This document shows, one piece after another, positions 26,206 to 34,365 of a stretch of 53,842 nucleotides of DNA. The position numbers and the translations under genes are program-made. The notes beneath the pieces are model-generated. The model was not told where the DNA came from. It searched no databases and saw only the letters and a program-made list of their open reading frames with translations. Every line of letters starts with the position of its first letter. The stretch's first letter is position 1. This DNA is from an uncultured Verrucomicrobia subdivision 3 bacterium (lineage in GTDB: Bacteria; Verrucomicrobiota; Verrucomicrobiia; Limisphaerales; UBA11358), in NCBI GenBank assembly GCA_903870815.1, contig CAIQEI010000014.1, positions 1 through 53,842 of the forward strand, given 5' to 3'.

Positions 26206-26459
26206 GGCACTCCCTCCTGGTATCGCGGGCCGGAGAGGAAGCGACGACTGGCCCCAGGGCATCAGCGACACCAATAAAAATCAGATATGCCAAAGAACCA
26301 TCACAGCGAAATACTCAAGTCATGGACCCGCCAAAACCAATATTGTTGTATATTGTATTTAATATAATTTTTGTCAAATTAAAATTTATCCCAGTTATTG
26401 ACGACTGACCGGGGCCAGGAAAACCGACCAGATTAAGGCCAAAATCACGACACTAACGT

Positions 26460-26488
26460 TTGCCTGGCGACTGGCGTTCTGGTATCAT
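26460..26488 (+). promoter_or_regulatory. Candidate near-leaderless promoter of the hydroxylase gene
   Basis: TTGCCT (26460-26465), a 17 nt spacer and TATCAT (26483-26488), then 9 nt to the ATG at 26498. The upstream AT-rich tract could act as a distant UP-like region, which is speculative. Confidence 0.5.
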
Positions 26489-26497
26489 CGCTCCTTC

Positions 26498-27106
26498 ATG
26501 TTTGAAATTCCCATGTTTGTGAGCTGGGCGGCCATCGGCGGGGTCGGCACCGTCGTTTATTGTTCATTTTTTGAATGGACCCTGCACCGTTTTGTCATGC
26601 ACCGGCCGCTGGGCCGGTTTCGCTACCCGTTTGAATCGCACGCCCTGGTCCACCACCGCGTTTTTCGCGCGGACGAGTCGTATCACCTCCTGGACAAAAA
26701 GGACGCGATGACGATCCCGATGGCGTGGTGGAATGGTCCGGCGCTGGTGGTCCTGGGGACCGTGCCGTTTGCCGCGGCGGCGTGGTGGCTGGGTCATTGG
26801 GGTTTGCTGGCCGGCGCGGGTCTGGCTGCCGCCGCCTATTACGCCACCTACGAATACATCCACTGGTGCATGCACCTGCCGAAGAAGCGAACGGTGGAGC
26901 GCTCTGGAATTTTCTTCCGGCTCAACGGCCATCACCTGCTGCACCACCGTTACATGGGCAAAAACTTCAATGTCGTGCTGCCGCTGGCGGACCTGATGCT
27001 CGGCACGCTGCTGCGGCGTTCGCCCATTCATTTCCGGCAGCCGCGCGGGCCGGCGGTGCCGGACGTGCAGCCGCGCGGCCTAAAGACGGGCGTGAGCCAG
27101 ATCTGA
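26498..27106 (+). CDS. Sterol desaturase / fatty acid hydroxylase superfamily membrane protein
   Basis: A 202-residue membrane protein with the di-iron histidine clusters of the fatty acid hydroxylase superfamily: HRFVMH (His30, His35), HALVHH (His48, 52, 53), HWCMH (His122, 126) and HHLLHH (His145, 146, 149, 150). Hydrophobic segments lie at about 8-25, 82-98 and 100-118. The length is close to the small bacterial members related to beta-carotene hydroxylase (CrtZ) and to lipid hydroxylases. No carotenoid genes are nearby, so the substrate (carotenoid, sterol or fatty acyl chain) is open. The ATG follows a good promoter by 9 nt and has no Shine-Dalgarno. Confidence 0.85.
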   Translation: MFEIPMFVSWAAIGGVGTVVYCSFFEWTLHRFVMHRPLGRFRYPFESHALVHHRVFRADESYHLLDKKDAMTIPMAWWNGPALVVLGTVPFAAAAWWLGHWGLLAGAGLAAAAYYATYEYIHWCMHLPKKRTVERSGIFFRLNGHHLLHHRYMGKNFNVVLPLADLMLGTLLRRSPIHFRQPRGPAVPDVQPRGLKTGVSQI

Positions 27107-27190
27107 CCCGAAGGGCTTTCAGGTAACCGGTGCCTTGGCGACTTTTCCGTAACGCTGTTGAGGGGCAGTATTTTTGGACTGCGCCGGCAG

Positions 27191-27555
27191 AGCGAAGCGA
27201 CGACGGCGCTTTCGGACGAAGAATGGGCTGGTAAATTCATTGAGACTCGCACAATCCGGTGACGGGGCGCGGCATTCACGCCGGTTCAACGACCAGAAAC
27301 ACAAATTCCATGGAAAGCCCAGCCCACCTGCATTTTTCACACTGAAGCGGCGTGAACGCCGCGCCCCACTCGCGCCAAATTCATGTCACCCTATTTTGCG
27401 AGCCTCAATCAATGCGTTTTGCGCCTGCGAAAGCGGTGTCGCGCTGCGCTTGCCACCTCAGTCCAAATTCGCCAAAAAATTGACGGGGATTTTATCTGGG
27501 CTTGGGGTGAAATTGTTAATGGCTAAAGCTTGGGCGACAATTTTCCGTCCGCATC
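27191..27555 (+). repeat. Long direct repeat, copy 1 (~365 bp)
   Basis: Base-by-base similarity with 29838-30202 runs over the entire stretch with scattered substitutions and small indels. An internal pair of ~19 bp inverted arms (ggcattcacgccggttca and its counterpart ending gcgtgaacgccg) is present with two mismatches in this copy. Near the 3' end is a promoter-like TTGGGG, 16 nt, TAAAGC. Short ORFs inside it are repetitive Arg-rich sequence and not credible. Confidence 0.85.
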
Positions 27556-27797
27556 AGTTCGCCCTGACACCGGCGCGGGCGTGGAACTAAATCCGCGCCA
27601 GACCCGGAAATAGTGACCGTTCAAATCAACCCTGTTTTCAGTAGTTTTTCAGTGTCTTGAGCGGCCAAACGGCCCTTCTTCCCCGCCATTTCTGGTCATT
27701 TTCCCATGTCCCAAATCTGGAAGAAGATGTCCCACCGATGCATAGCTAGAATAAAAATCCGGCCTAAACTAATTTCGGAATAAATAAATAAATCCAT
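27556..27797. other. Upstream region of the PEP-CTERM gene
   Basis: No gene is visible. The final 70 bp before the ATG are AT-rich (several TAAA/TAAAT runs) and probably hold the promoter, but no pair of hexamers with good spacing stood out. Confidence 0.4.
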
Positions 27798-28373
27798 ATG
27801 AAAAATATTAATCAACAAAAATTTAAAAACATGTTAGTGGCGGGTGCGGTGGTTTTGGCTGGCTTTGTGGCGGCTCCCGCCGTCAAGGCGAACCTCGTGC
27901 TCGGTTCGTCCGGGTGCACCTATTTCGCCGGCACCACGTCACCGTCAGCCAGCCAGCTCGCGTCGGTTTGCGGCGTTGATTCCTCGCATGTCGGTTCGCT
28001 GCTCTGCCAGTATGGCAACGGAGGACAGGGCAACGGGCAGCTGCAAAATTCCTACAGTTGTTCTTCCGGCCTCAACAAGATTAATTATTGCGGTGGCACC
28101 TACGCCAGCGCTACCTGCTTCATTGTGAAATGCGGCACCGGCTGTTACGTCTGGAATGCGTGCAATTGGAACGGCACCGACGAGGTGGATTGCACACTCA
28201 ATTGCGGCCAGACCGAATGTGACGTTTACGGCAATTGTAAACAACCCCCCACTCCTCCCGGTTCGGTTCCCGAACCGACTACCGTGATTGCCGGGGCTTT
28301 GCTGCTACTTCCGTTCGGCGTCAGCACATTTCGCATCCTGCGCCGGAACAAAAACGCGGCCGCCGGCGAATAA
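27798..28373 (+). CDS. Cysteine-rich exported protein with PEP-CTERM sorting signal
   Basis: A 191-residue exported protein with no recognised catalytic domain. Residues 1-32 form a signal peptide (MLVAGAVVLAGFVAAPAVKA). The mature part holds 13 cysteines in roughly 115 residues, in patterns such as CGTGCYVWNAC and CTLNCGQTECDVYGNC, suggesting disulfides or metal binding. The C-terminus is a textbook PEP-CTERM: VPEPTT, a hydrophobic helix, then RILRRNK. Such proteins are handled by an exosortase (EpsH/XrtA type) and usually accompany exopolysaccharide production; no exosortase is in this window. A strong terminator follows, and two long direct repeats lie outside this gene and its neighbour. 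Related sequences outside this lineage were not recognisable to me. Confidence 0.82.
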   Translation: MKNINQQKFKNMLVAGAVVLAGFVAAPAVKANLVLGSSGCTYFAGTTSPSASQLASVCGVDSSHVGSLLCQYGNGGQGNGQLQNSYSCSSGLNKINYCGGTYASATCFIVKCGTGCYVWNACNWNGTDEVDCTLNCGQTECDVYGNCKQPPTPPGSVPEPTTVIAGALLLLPFGVSTFRILRRNKNAAAGE

Positions 28374-28389
28374 TTCAATCCATCTTCAT

Positions 28390-28422
28390 AAACCGCCGGC
28401 ATCATCTGCCGGCGGTTTTTTC
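28390..28422 (+). terminator. Rho-independent terminator of the PEP-CTERM gene
   Basis: AACCGCCGGCA and TGCCGGCGGTT form an 11 bp perfect stem with loop TCATC followed by a T-run. It begins 17 nt after the stop codon. Confidence 0.93.
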
Positions 28423-28545
28423 CTGCCGCCCGACCAGCCCATGGGCCAAAGTTACGTTTAACGCCCATAGGTTTTGGACCTGGCCGTTAAACGGAGACTG
28501 GAGCCGGGTCAGTCGAGTGGTGGGTGAATCTTCACACTGCCCCGT

Positions 28546-28707
28546 TTTTCCAACCGCGAAGCGATGTCACCGAGATAGACGCGGATGAAATCCACGGTTG
28601 GCGGAGGGATGATGAATTGTTCGACCCCTACGGGGTCGAACGGTATTTCTGTGTGACCGTGGGCTGACGCCCACGGCTATCCATGTTCTGTCCCTCAGGG
28701 GACAGGG
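28546..28707 (+). repeat. Interspersed palindromic repeat family A, copy 1
   Basis: Compound element with three nested palindromes: CGACCCCtacGGGGTCG, GTGGGCtgacGCCCAC and CTGTCCCtcaGGGGACAG. The left part (ttttccaaccgcgaagcg, then ccacggttggcg) is shared with copy 2 at 44575-44733. No gene is visible between it and the gene at 28866. Confidence 0.85.
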
Positions 28708-28865
28708 GAAACTCTTACTGACATCAGACATTTAAGGACGGTGTCAAGAGGCACCCATGGGGAGGGCGTAAAAAAACTTGCCCAGGCTTATCTCAATGGC
28801 ATTTTTATTGCTGACAGTCTGATGGTCTATCGTAGTTTAATGGCAATAAAACCAAACTTGAACCC

Positions 28866-29804
28866 ATGACCGATATGAAAAAATCACTGTGTCTGGTGCT
28901 GTTGATGCTGGGCGTACGCCTGCAGGCCCAAGATCAGCAAATCCTGGTTTTTGGTGCGACCACGAACCTGCCGGGAGCCACGCTCCTCTTTGAAAACGCC
29001 AGCAATTATGTCGCCGCCAGCGGCTATTGCTTCGCCACCGTGTCGGGTGCGGTGGAGGATCCGGCTTTGGATCCGACTTACAGCGGTTATTATCCCTATG
29101 CCGGATATTATTACAATCGCGTCCAGGTTTTCAGCGCCCTTCCCGCCACCGCCGCCAACGGTGGTCCGACCAACGGCGCGGCGGCGCCGGGCACGTTGAT
29201 ACAACTTCGATTGGTGAGCGTCGACGGACCGGCGGGTGCCAGCATTGCCTTTTGGGAGGGTAATAGCGATGGGAGTTATGGCACCAACCTGACCTGGAGC
29301 GCGCCGGTTCCATTGAGCGGCGGCACCAATCTCATCCGGGTCACCCAGGCGGCGAACACTTCGACGAACGATCCCTACGGGCTGACCCAAGGACGGGTAC
29401 TGGGTTTCACGAAAGCCGGACTGTACAAGGTGACCTGGCAACTGGTTGACACCTCCACCAACGGTGCGGGCAGCACGCCGCTCGATTCGCCCTCCGCGAC
29501 ATTTGCCCTTTATTATCAGGCGGATTGCACCATCGCCGGGATCAAGGCGGCCGCCGATGGCATTCACCTGAAATTTGCCGCTGCGTCGGGCTCGCTCCAG
29601 CCGGCATGGTGGTATGATTTGAATCAAAATCCGCTACAATACAACATCGAACAATCACCCGTACTCGGTCCCGGGGCCAGTTGGACCCCAGTTTTGTCCA
29701 CCCCCATTTCCGGGGATGATTTATTGCATACCAACACCGTGCCACAGGCCGGGGCCACGCAATTCTACCGATTGACAGTAAGCACCCCGAGCGTGGCTGG
29801 TTGA
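28866..29804 (+). CDS. Exported protein of unknown function with verrucomicrobial C-terminal tail
   Basis: A 312-residue protein that I cannot assign to a known function. The start region (MTDMKKSLCLVLLMLGVRLQA) is a signal peptide; ATG 28866 or 28875 are both possible. The body is rich in Gly, Ala, Thr and Tyr with short beta-strand-like segments, including SGYYPYAGYYYNRVQVF and GASIAFWEGNSDGSYG. The last ~60 residues (YNIEQSPVL, SWTPVL, QFYRLTV) match the tail found at the ends of the S53 protease and the 1351-residue protein in this window, which may be a common secretion or beta-sandwich module. It lies between two long direct repeats. Confidence 0.75.
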   Translation: MTDMKKSLCLVLLMLGVRLQAQDQQILVFGATTNLPGATLLFENASNYVAASGYCFATVSGAVEDPALDPTYSGYYPYAGYYYNRVQVFSALPATAANGGPTNGAAAPGTLIQLRLVSVDGPAGASIAFWEGNSDGSYGTNLTWSAPVPLSGGTNLIRVTQAANTSTNDPYGLTQGRVLGFTKAGLYKVTWQLVDTSTNGAGSTPLDSPSATFALYYQADCTIAGIKAAADGIHLKFAAASGSLQPAWWYDLNQNPLQYNIEQSPVLGPGASWTPVLSTPISGDDLLHTNTVPQAGATQFYRLTVSTPSVAG

Positions 29805-29837
29805 CCGTTCATTTCCGGCCGCCGCGCGGCGGCCGCA

Positions 29838-30202
29838 AAGCAAAACAGCGACGGCGCTTCCGGATGGAGAATGAGCTGGTAAATTTATTGAGACTCACAC
29901 AATACGGTGACGGGGCACGGCGTTCACGCCGCTTCAACAACCAGAAACACGAATTCCGGGGAAAGGCCAGCCCGCCGGCATTTTTCACGCTGAAGCGGCG
30001 TGAACGCCGCGCTCCATTCGCGCCAAATTCATGTCGCTCTATTTTGCGAGCCTCAATAGACACGTTTTGAGCCTGCGAAAACGGTGTCGCACTGCGCTTC
30101 CCTCTGCAGTCCAAAATCACCACAAATTGGCGTGGATTTTATGCCGGCTTGCGGCGAAAGGATTATTTGCTAAAACTGGGGTGACAATTCTCCGGCCCCA
30201 TG
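29838..30202 (+). repeat. Long direct repeat, copy 2, ending at the LysR start codon
   Basis: Second copy of the 27191-27555 element in the same orientation. Its inverted arms are perfect: 19 bp at 29918-29936 and 29991-30009 separated by 54 nt. Similarity to copy 1 stops at the ATG of the LysR-type gene, so the regulator has this repeat as its whole upstream region. Confidence 0.85.
30149..30176 (+). promoter_or_regulatory. Promoter-like element carried by the long repeat
   Basis: TTGCGG, 16 nt and TAAAAC lie 23 nt ahead of the LysR ATG. The same arrangement (TTGGGG, 16 nt, TAAAGC) occurs at the corresponding place in copy 1, so the element may carry an outward-facing promoter. Confidence 0.3.
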
Positions 30203-31072
30203 AACGTCCATCACCTTGAACTGTTTTATTACGTCGCCAAGCACGGCGGCATCATGCCGGCGGTGCGCAACATCCCCTATGGCATCCAGCAGCCCGCGGT
30301 GAGCGCGCAGGTGGCGCAACTGGAGGAATACCTGGGCGTGACCCTGTTCCAGCGGCGGCCGTTCGCCCTGACGCCGGCGGGAGAGAAGCTCTACGCGTTC
30401 AGCGCGCCGTTCTTTTCCAACCTCGGCCGGCTCGCGGAAGAATTCCAGGGCGGTCAGGCGCGGCATTTCCGCATCGGCGCCTCGACCATCGTGCTGCGCG
30501 ATCACCTGCCGAAACTGCTGCAGGGCGTGCATAAAAAATTTCCCGGCCTGAAGGTTTCGCTGCGCGAGGGTTTTCCGGCGCAACTGGAGGAGCTGCTGGC
30601 GAAGGACGAGATCGACCTGGTCATCACCCTGGTGGAACGGAAACCGCCGGCGGGATTCCACTCGCAGGTGCTGCTGGAATTGCCGCTGGTATTGCTGGTG
30701 GAAAAAACCAGCCGGCTAAAATCGGCGGAGGAACTGTGGACGCGCGACAAAATTTCCGAATCGCTCATCTGCCTGCCGGCCACGGAGACGCTGACCCGGA
30801 ATTTCCTGGCCCGGCTGACGGAACTGGACGTGGAATGGTTTCCTAGCGTGGAAGCCAGCTCGGTGGATTTGATCGAGACGTATGTGGCCAATGGCCTCGG
30901 GATGGGGCTGGGCGTGGCGGTGCCCCGGCGGATGCTGCCGGCGAACGTGCGGGCCCTGCCGCTCAAGGATTTTCCACCAGCCGTAATCGGCGCCCTGTGG
31001 CGGGGGAAAACCACTCCGCTCCTTGCCGCATTTCTGGACACGGCAAGACAGCGGGCCGGCGAAATCGTCTGA
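30200..31072 (+). CDS. LysR-family transcriptional regulator
   Basis: A 290-residue regulator. The N-terminal winged helix-turn-helix covers residues ~1-60 with HLELFYYVAKHGG, the recognition region QQPAVSAQVAQLEEYLGVTLFQRR and LTPAGEKLY. The remainder is a periplasmic-binding-like co-inducer domain (FRIGAS, FPGLKVSLREG, DLVITLVE, GLGMGLGVAVP). Position 20-30 has an unusual insertion-like GIQQPAVS context but remains a normal HTH. No divergently transcribed target is present: the upstream neighbour is on the same strand and separated by the long direct repeat, so its regulon is unknown. No Shine-Dalgarno precedes the ATG. Confidence 0.93.
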   Translation: MNVHHLELFYYVAKHGGIMPAVRNIPYGIQQPAVSAQVAQLEEYLGVTLFQRRPFALTPAGEKLYAFSAPFFSNLGRLAEEFQGGQARHFRIGASTIVLRDHLPKLLQGVHKKFPGLKVSLREGFPAQLEELLAKDEIDLVITLVERKPPAGFHSQVLLELPLVLLVEKTSRLKSAEELWTRDKISESLICLPATETLTRNFLARLTELDVEWFPSVEASSVDLIETYVANGLGMGLGVAVPRRMLPANVRALPLKDFPPAVIGALWRGKTTPLLAAFLDTARQRAGEIV

Positions 31073-31151
31073 CCGCCGCGCAACCGGCAGAAAAGCACTT
31101 GGGCAAATGCTGGAAAAGCCTTGGTTTTACGGGGTCGAAATGAGTTTTAGC

Positions 31152-31179
31152 TTGTCCATGGCATAAGCCGTGCTATAGT
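31152..31179 (+). promoter_or_regulatory. Sigma70-like promoter of the minor pilin genes
   Basis: TTGTCC (31152-31157), a 16 nt spacer and an extended -10 TGCTATAGT (TATAGT at 31174-31179). A 5' UTR of about 27 nt with AGAGGA precedes the ATG at 31213, so this promoter is not of the leaderless type. Confidence 0.6.
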
Positions 31180-31212
31180 TTTAGGTTGTAAGAGGAAAAA
31201 AGCCAGCCACCT

Positions 31213-31821
31213 ATGCGGTTCCAACCTAAACCAAGTTTTCCGGGCCAAGACCGGAGTGCGGCCGGAAATACCGTCACGCCGATGACCGGCCAGCCGTCCC
31301 GGCAGAGGAAAGGCGGTTATACCTTCATCGAGGTATTGATTTCGCTGATCGTGGTGGCGGTGGTGTTTGGTTCCATCATCAACGGCTACCTTTCGACTTC
31401 CACCCGGGGCCAGTGGACGGCCTATTCCCTGGCTGCGCAGTCGTTGGGACTGCAAACCATCGAGCAGGCCAGGAGCGCGACCTGGGACACTTCCGACAAT
31501 GTCAATCAAATTGTCCAGATGACTTTGAATAATTCTTCCGGGGATGGCGTCACCGTGCCGATGACGGGTTACACGACCAACATCCTGGATGTGCCATGGA
31601 AAGGCAATAATGCCATCTGGGCGACAAACTACATCACCATCAAACCCATTTACGAAAACAACGACAACACGTTGAAAGTGCAGGTATATATCATCCGGGT
31701 GGATACGGTCTGGCCTTTTAACGCCTGGGGCGGGTTCAATTTGAAATACTATACCAATTCAGTGGGTGCCATCCTGGCCCCCGATAATCGCACTCCAACC
31801 GGCTTGGGCGTGGGCAGCTGA
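31213..31821 (+). CDS. Minor type IV pilin / pseudopilin, PilV type
   Basis: A 202-residue prepilin-like protein. The cleavage site is KGG/YTFIEVLISLIVVAVVFGSIINGYL, with Glu at +5 and a hydrophobic helix. The ATG at 31213 gives a long 35-residue leader; an internal ATG at 31282 would give a 12-residue leader and is a real alternative. The globular part includes QSLGLQTIEQARSATWD and a C-terminal beta-region ending in PTGLGVGS. It is followed after 4 nt by the PilW-type gene, and then by a PilX-type gene, as in the minor-pilin operons that prime pilus or pseudopilus assembly at the inner membrane. Confidence 0.85.
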   Translation: MRFQPKPSFPGQDRSAAGNTVTPMTGQPSRQRKGGYTFIEVLISLIVVAVVFGSIINGYLSTSTRGQWTAYSLAAQSLGLQTIEQARSATWDTSDNVNQIVQMTLNNSSGDGVTVPMTGYTTNILDVPWKGNNAIWATNYITIKPIYENNDNTLKVQVYIIRVDTVWPFNAWGGFNLKYYTNSVGAILAPDNRTPTGLGVGS

Positions 31822-31825
31822 CCCG

Positions 31826-32479
31826 ATGACCACGATAAAAATGATTTCCTCACCATCCATTATTGGCAGCCGGCGGCCGAAAGGTTTGCGGTCCGGCCAT
31901 ACTTTGATTGAACTGATGTTCGCATCCTTCGTCATCATGCTGGTGGTGGGGGCATTGTTATCCGCGCAACTGGTGGGCTTGCGGCTGGGGCAATTGGTGG
32001 ACAGCAAGAGCGGCGCCAGCGATGCCTCGCGGAAGACGCTGCAACAACTGCCGGTGGACATCCGTTCCGCCAAGAGTTGGCAGATCGGCAGTTTGACCGG
32101 AACGAACTTTTTGGGCATCACGAACGGAGCCGTGCAAGGCCCGGCGTTGCAGCTTTGCCAGACCGCCGCCGGCACCCAATTCACCATTTATTTTTTCACC
32201 AATGTGGCCGCCAACAACGGGGTGTTGTTTCGGACCTCCACCGCCAACTGGAATCCGACCATTGTTGCCTCGAATTTGATCAACACGCTATATTTCACCG
32301 CCGAAAACTATAACGGCGTGGTGCAGACGAACAGCGCCGGTGGCCAAAATTACAAAGGTCTGATCCACGTGATCCTGCAATTCTGCCAGTTCCAGTATCC
32401 CCTGACCCAGGTGGGCACGAACGGGCTGTATGATTATTACAAACTGGAATTCAAGGCCACGCCCCATCTACCCGAATAG
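31826..32479 (+). CDS. Minor type IV pilin / pseudopilin, PilW/GspJ type
   Basis: A 217-residue prepilin-like protein starting 4 nt after the previous stop. The leader ends RSG, followed by HTLIELMFASFVIMLVVGALLS, with Glu at +5. The helix extends into GLRLGQLVDSKSGASDASRKTLQQLPVDIRSA, and the C-terminal half is beta-rich (FTIYFFTNVAANNGVLFR, then a Y-rich end). An earlier in-frame ATG at 31766 overlaps the PilV-type gene extensively and is rejected. Position and organisation match PilW or GspJ, which join the pilus-tip complex with PilV and PilX. Confidence 0.82.
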   Translation: MTTIKMISSPSIIGSRRPKGLRSGHTLIELMFASFVIMLVVGALLSAQLVGLRLGQLVDSKSGASDASRKTLQQLPVDIRSAKSWQIGSLTGTNFLGITNGAVQGPALQLCQTAAGTQFTIYFFTNVAANNGVLFRTSTANWNPTIVASNLINTLYFTAENYNGVVQTNSAGGQNYKGLIHVILQFCQFQYPLTQVGTNGLYDYYKLEFKATPHLPE

Positions 32480-32484
32480 CCTTT

Positions 32485-34365
32485 ATGAAGATATTGACCT
32501 CCAACTCTACCCGCCGGTCCGGTTTTGCGCTCATTTTGGTTTTGATTCTGGCCGGCGTCTGCCTCCTGCTGCTCACGGCCTCCATGATGCGGACCAGCAC
32601 CGTGGCCACCCTCAACCAGCGCAGTAATGAATATAATACCTGCGCCAACGCCGCCGAATCAGCGGTGGAAAAAGATTTTGCCCGGATCGCCAATGACTTC
32701 CAGGCTTACAACGTGGCGCAGGTGACTATAAATGCGGGCAGATACATATATGCAACCAATATTCCAAACGCCGCCGAAGATCCTTACTGGTCCAAATTTA
32801 TATTCTCGGACGGGCAGGGCAATGTTGGGAGAACCTACGCAGCGTATGTCACCAACTATTCCGGTGGACTGCCTTCGGCTTACACTGGGCTGTTTACCTA
32901 TAACGCGCCGGTCTATCGCATCATCTCCAACGTACAGTTGACGAATTCGCAGTATCAAGTGGTGGGCACCGCGCAGGAGGATGTGTTGCTCGCGCTGGTG
33001 CCGTTGAGCACCTGGGCGATTTTTTACAACGGGAAGCTGGAGTTCACGGGATGTGCGACGATGGTTGTCAATGGCCGGGTGCACGCCAACGGGGCCATCG
33101 AAGTAGGCACATCATCACCCAACACACTCACTTTCAATGGCGGTGTCACCACCACGTCCACGATGAGCAGCCCGCAAGAAGGGGGGACATGGGGCCCCTA
33201 TACCACCGGCACTTGGAACACCACTTTTAACGCCAATCCGGCTTATCTCACCAATGTCGCCAGCGTCAACGTTTCGCTGGCCATGACCAATTCCCACTTC
33301 CTGATTGATATTCCGCCGAGCGGCCAGGATCCCACTTCCTCAACCAACAGCCAAATGCTCTACAATCAGGCGCAAATGGTGCTTATCGTCACCAATTCCC
33401 CCTATGGAACCAACCCGGCCGTATATTTGACCCTGCAAGCCAGCAGCGGCGGCCAGGTGCCCGGCAATGATTCGTCCCCCTTGTCGATGTATTACACCAA
33501 CGCCTCGGCCGGTTTTTTGGCCACCAACCTGCCGTTCTTATCCCTGACCAACATGACCTTGGATCAGCGCGAGCAAGACACCAATTTGTTCACCCAGATT
33601 GACGTGGGCAAACTGGACACCTGGACCAGCACTAACACAGCCGTGCAGGGCAAACTGCCGGCAGCGTCCGGAATCTATCCGACCATCATGTATGTGGCAG
33701 ACCGGCGCAACCATAATGCCAACCAATTACCGGCCGTTCGCCTGGTGAATGGCGCACAGTTACCGGCCAATGGCGGTCTGGGATTCTCGGTCGCCACCAT
33801 GAACCCGCTCTATGTGTGGGGCAACTACAACGTCCAAACCGCCACCAGCGGCGCCAACGCCGCCGCCGCCACCACCAATACCGCCGCCACCGTTCCGGCG
33901 GCGCTATTATCGGATGCGTTCACGGTACTTTCGCCCAATTGGACGGACAGTCAGGGCTATGTGACCTATTCTTCATCTCAGCCCAGCGCAGCCGTAACCA
34001 CCGTCAACGCCGCCATCGTCACCGGAACCATGCCAACAACTGCGGACACGACCTCCGGTTTTAGCGGCGGGGTTCATAATTTGTCCCGTTTGCTCGAAAA
34101 CTGGACCGGCGTAAACCTTTGGTTAAACACCTCCATCCTGCGGTTATGGGACAGCAACATGGCGACCAACCAATATCGTGTTTCCGCCGGTAACGGTGGG
34201 CCCAACCCCTATTACAATGCGCCCAACCGGCACTTCAGTTTCGACCCCAATTTTCTCGATCCGGCCAAAGTGCCGCCGGGGATTCCGGTGGCGCTGGTTC
34301 CCATCCGGTTTGCCTGGGGGGTGCCACCGCCCGGCGTCATCACTTTCACCCCGGCTCATAATTAA
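32485..34365 (+). CDS. PilX/GspK-like large tip pseudopilin
   Basis: A 626-residue protein whose N-terminus (RRSG, then FALILVLILAGVCLLLLTASMM) looks like a prepilin leader but lacks the Glu at +5. The same absence marks GspK-type tip subunits, and PilX-type N-terminal domains have similar sequences. After the helix comes TLNQRSNEYNTCANAAESAVEKDFARI, then a large Thr/Asn/Ser-rich beta region with many TN repeats (SAYTGLFTYNAPVYRI, NGKLEFTGCATMVVNGRVHANGAIEVG). The C-terminal half is much larger than in PilX (about 170-200 residues in Pseudomonas), suggesting a tip adhesin or surface module. It starts 5 nt after the PilW-type stop. Confidence 0.78.
   Translation: MKILTSNSTRRSGFALILVLILAGVCLLLLTASMMRTSTVATLNQRSNEYNTCANAAESAVEKDFARIANDFQAYNVAQVTINAGRYIYATNIPNAAEDPYWSKFIFSDGQGNVGRTYAAYVTNYSGGLPSAYTGLFTYNAPVYRIISNVQLTNSQYQVVGTAQEDVLLALVPLSTWAIFYNGKLEFTGCATMVVNGRVHANGAIEVGTSSPNTLTFNGGVTTTSTMSSPQEGGTWGPYTTGTWNTTFNANPAYLTNVASVNVSLAMTNSHFLIDIPPSGQDPTSSTNSQMLYNQAQMVLIVTNSPYGTNPAVYLTLQASSGGQVPGNDSSPLSMYYTNASAGFLATNLPFLSLTNMTLDQREQDTNLFTQIDVGKLDTWTSTNTAVQGKLPAASGIYPTIMYVADRRNHNANQLPAVRLVNGAQLPANGGLGFSVATMNPLYVWGNYNVQTATSGANAAAATTNTAATVPAALLSDAFTVLSPNWTDSQGYVTYSSSQPSAAVTTVNAAIVTGTMPTTADTTSGFSGGVHNLSRLLENWTGVNLWLNTSILRLWDSNMATNQYRVSAGNGGPNPYYNAPNRHFSFDPNFLDPAKVPPGIPVALVPIRFAWGVPPPGVITFTPAHN

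Larger units (their letters stand above)
25773..26459. other. Long intergenic region with hairpin, repeat and AT-rich segment
   Basis: No credible gene in about 690 bp between divergent genes. It contains a long hairpin (26086-26129), a copy of the 25-mer repeat shared with aas (26181-26205), and a strongly AT-rich tract (26341-26390, about 12% GC) roughly 110-160 bp upstream of the next gene. Confidence 0.6.

Noticed and set aside
27174-27590. ORF of 138 residues spanning long repeat copy 1 (and a similar ORF in copy 2)
   Set aside because: The two copies share DNA similarity but the reading frames do not show protein-like constraint, and inverted repeats dominate the coding potential.
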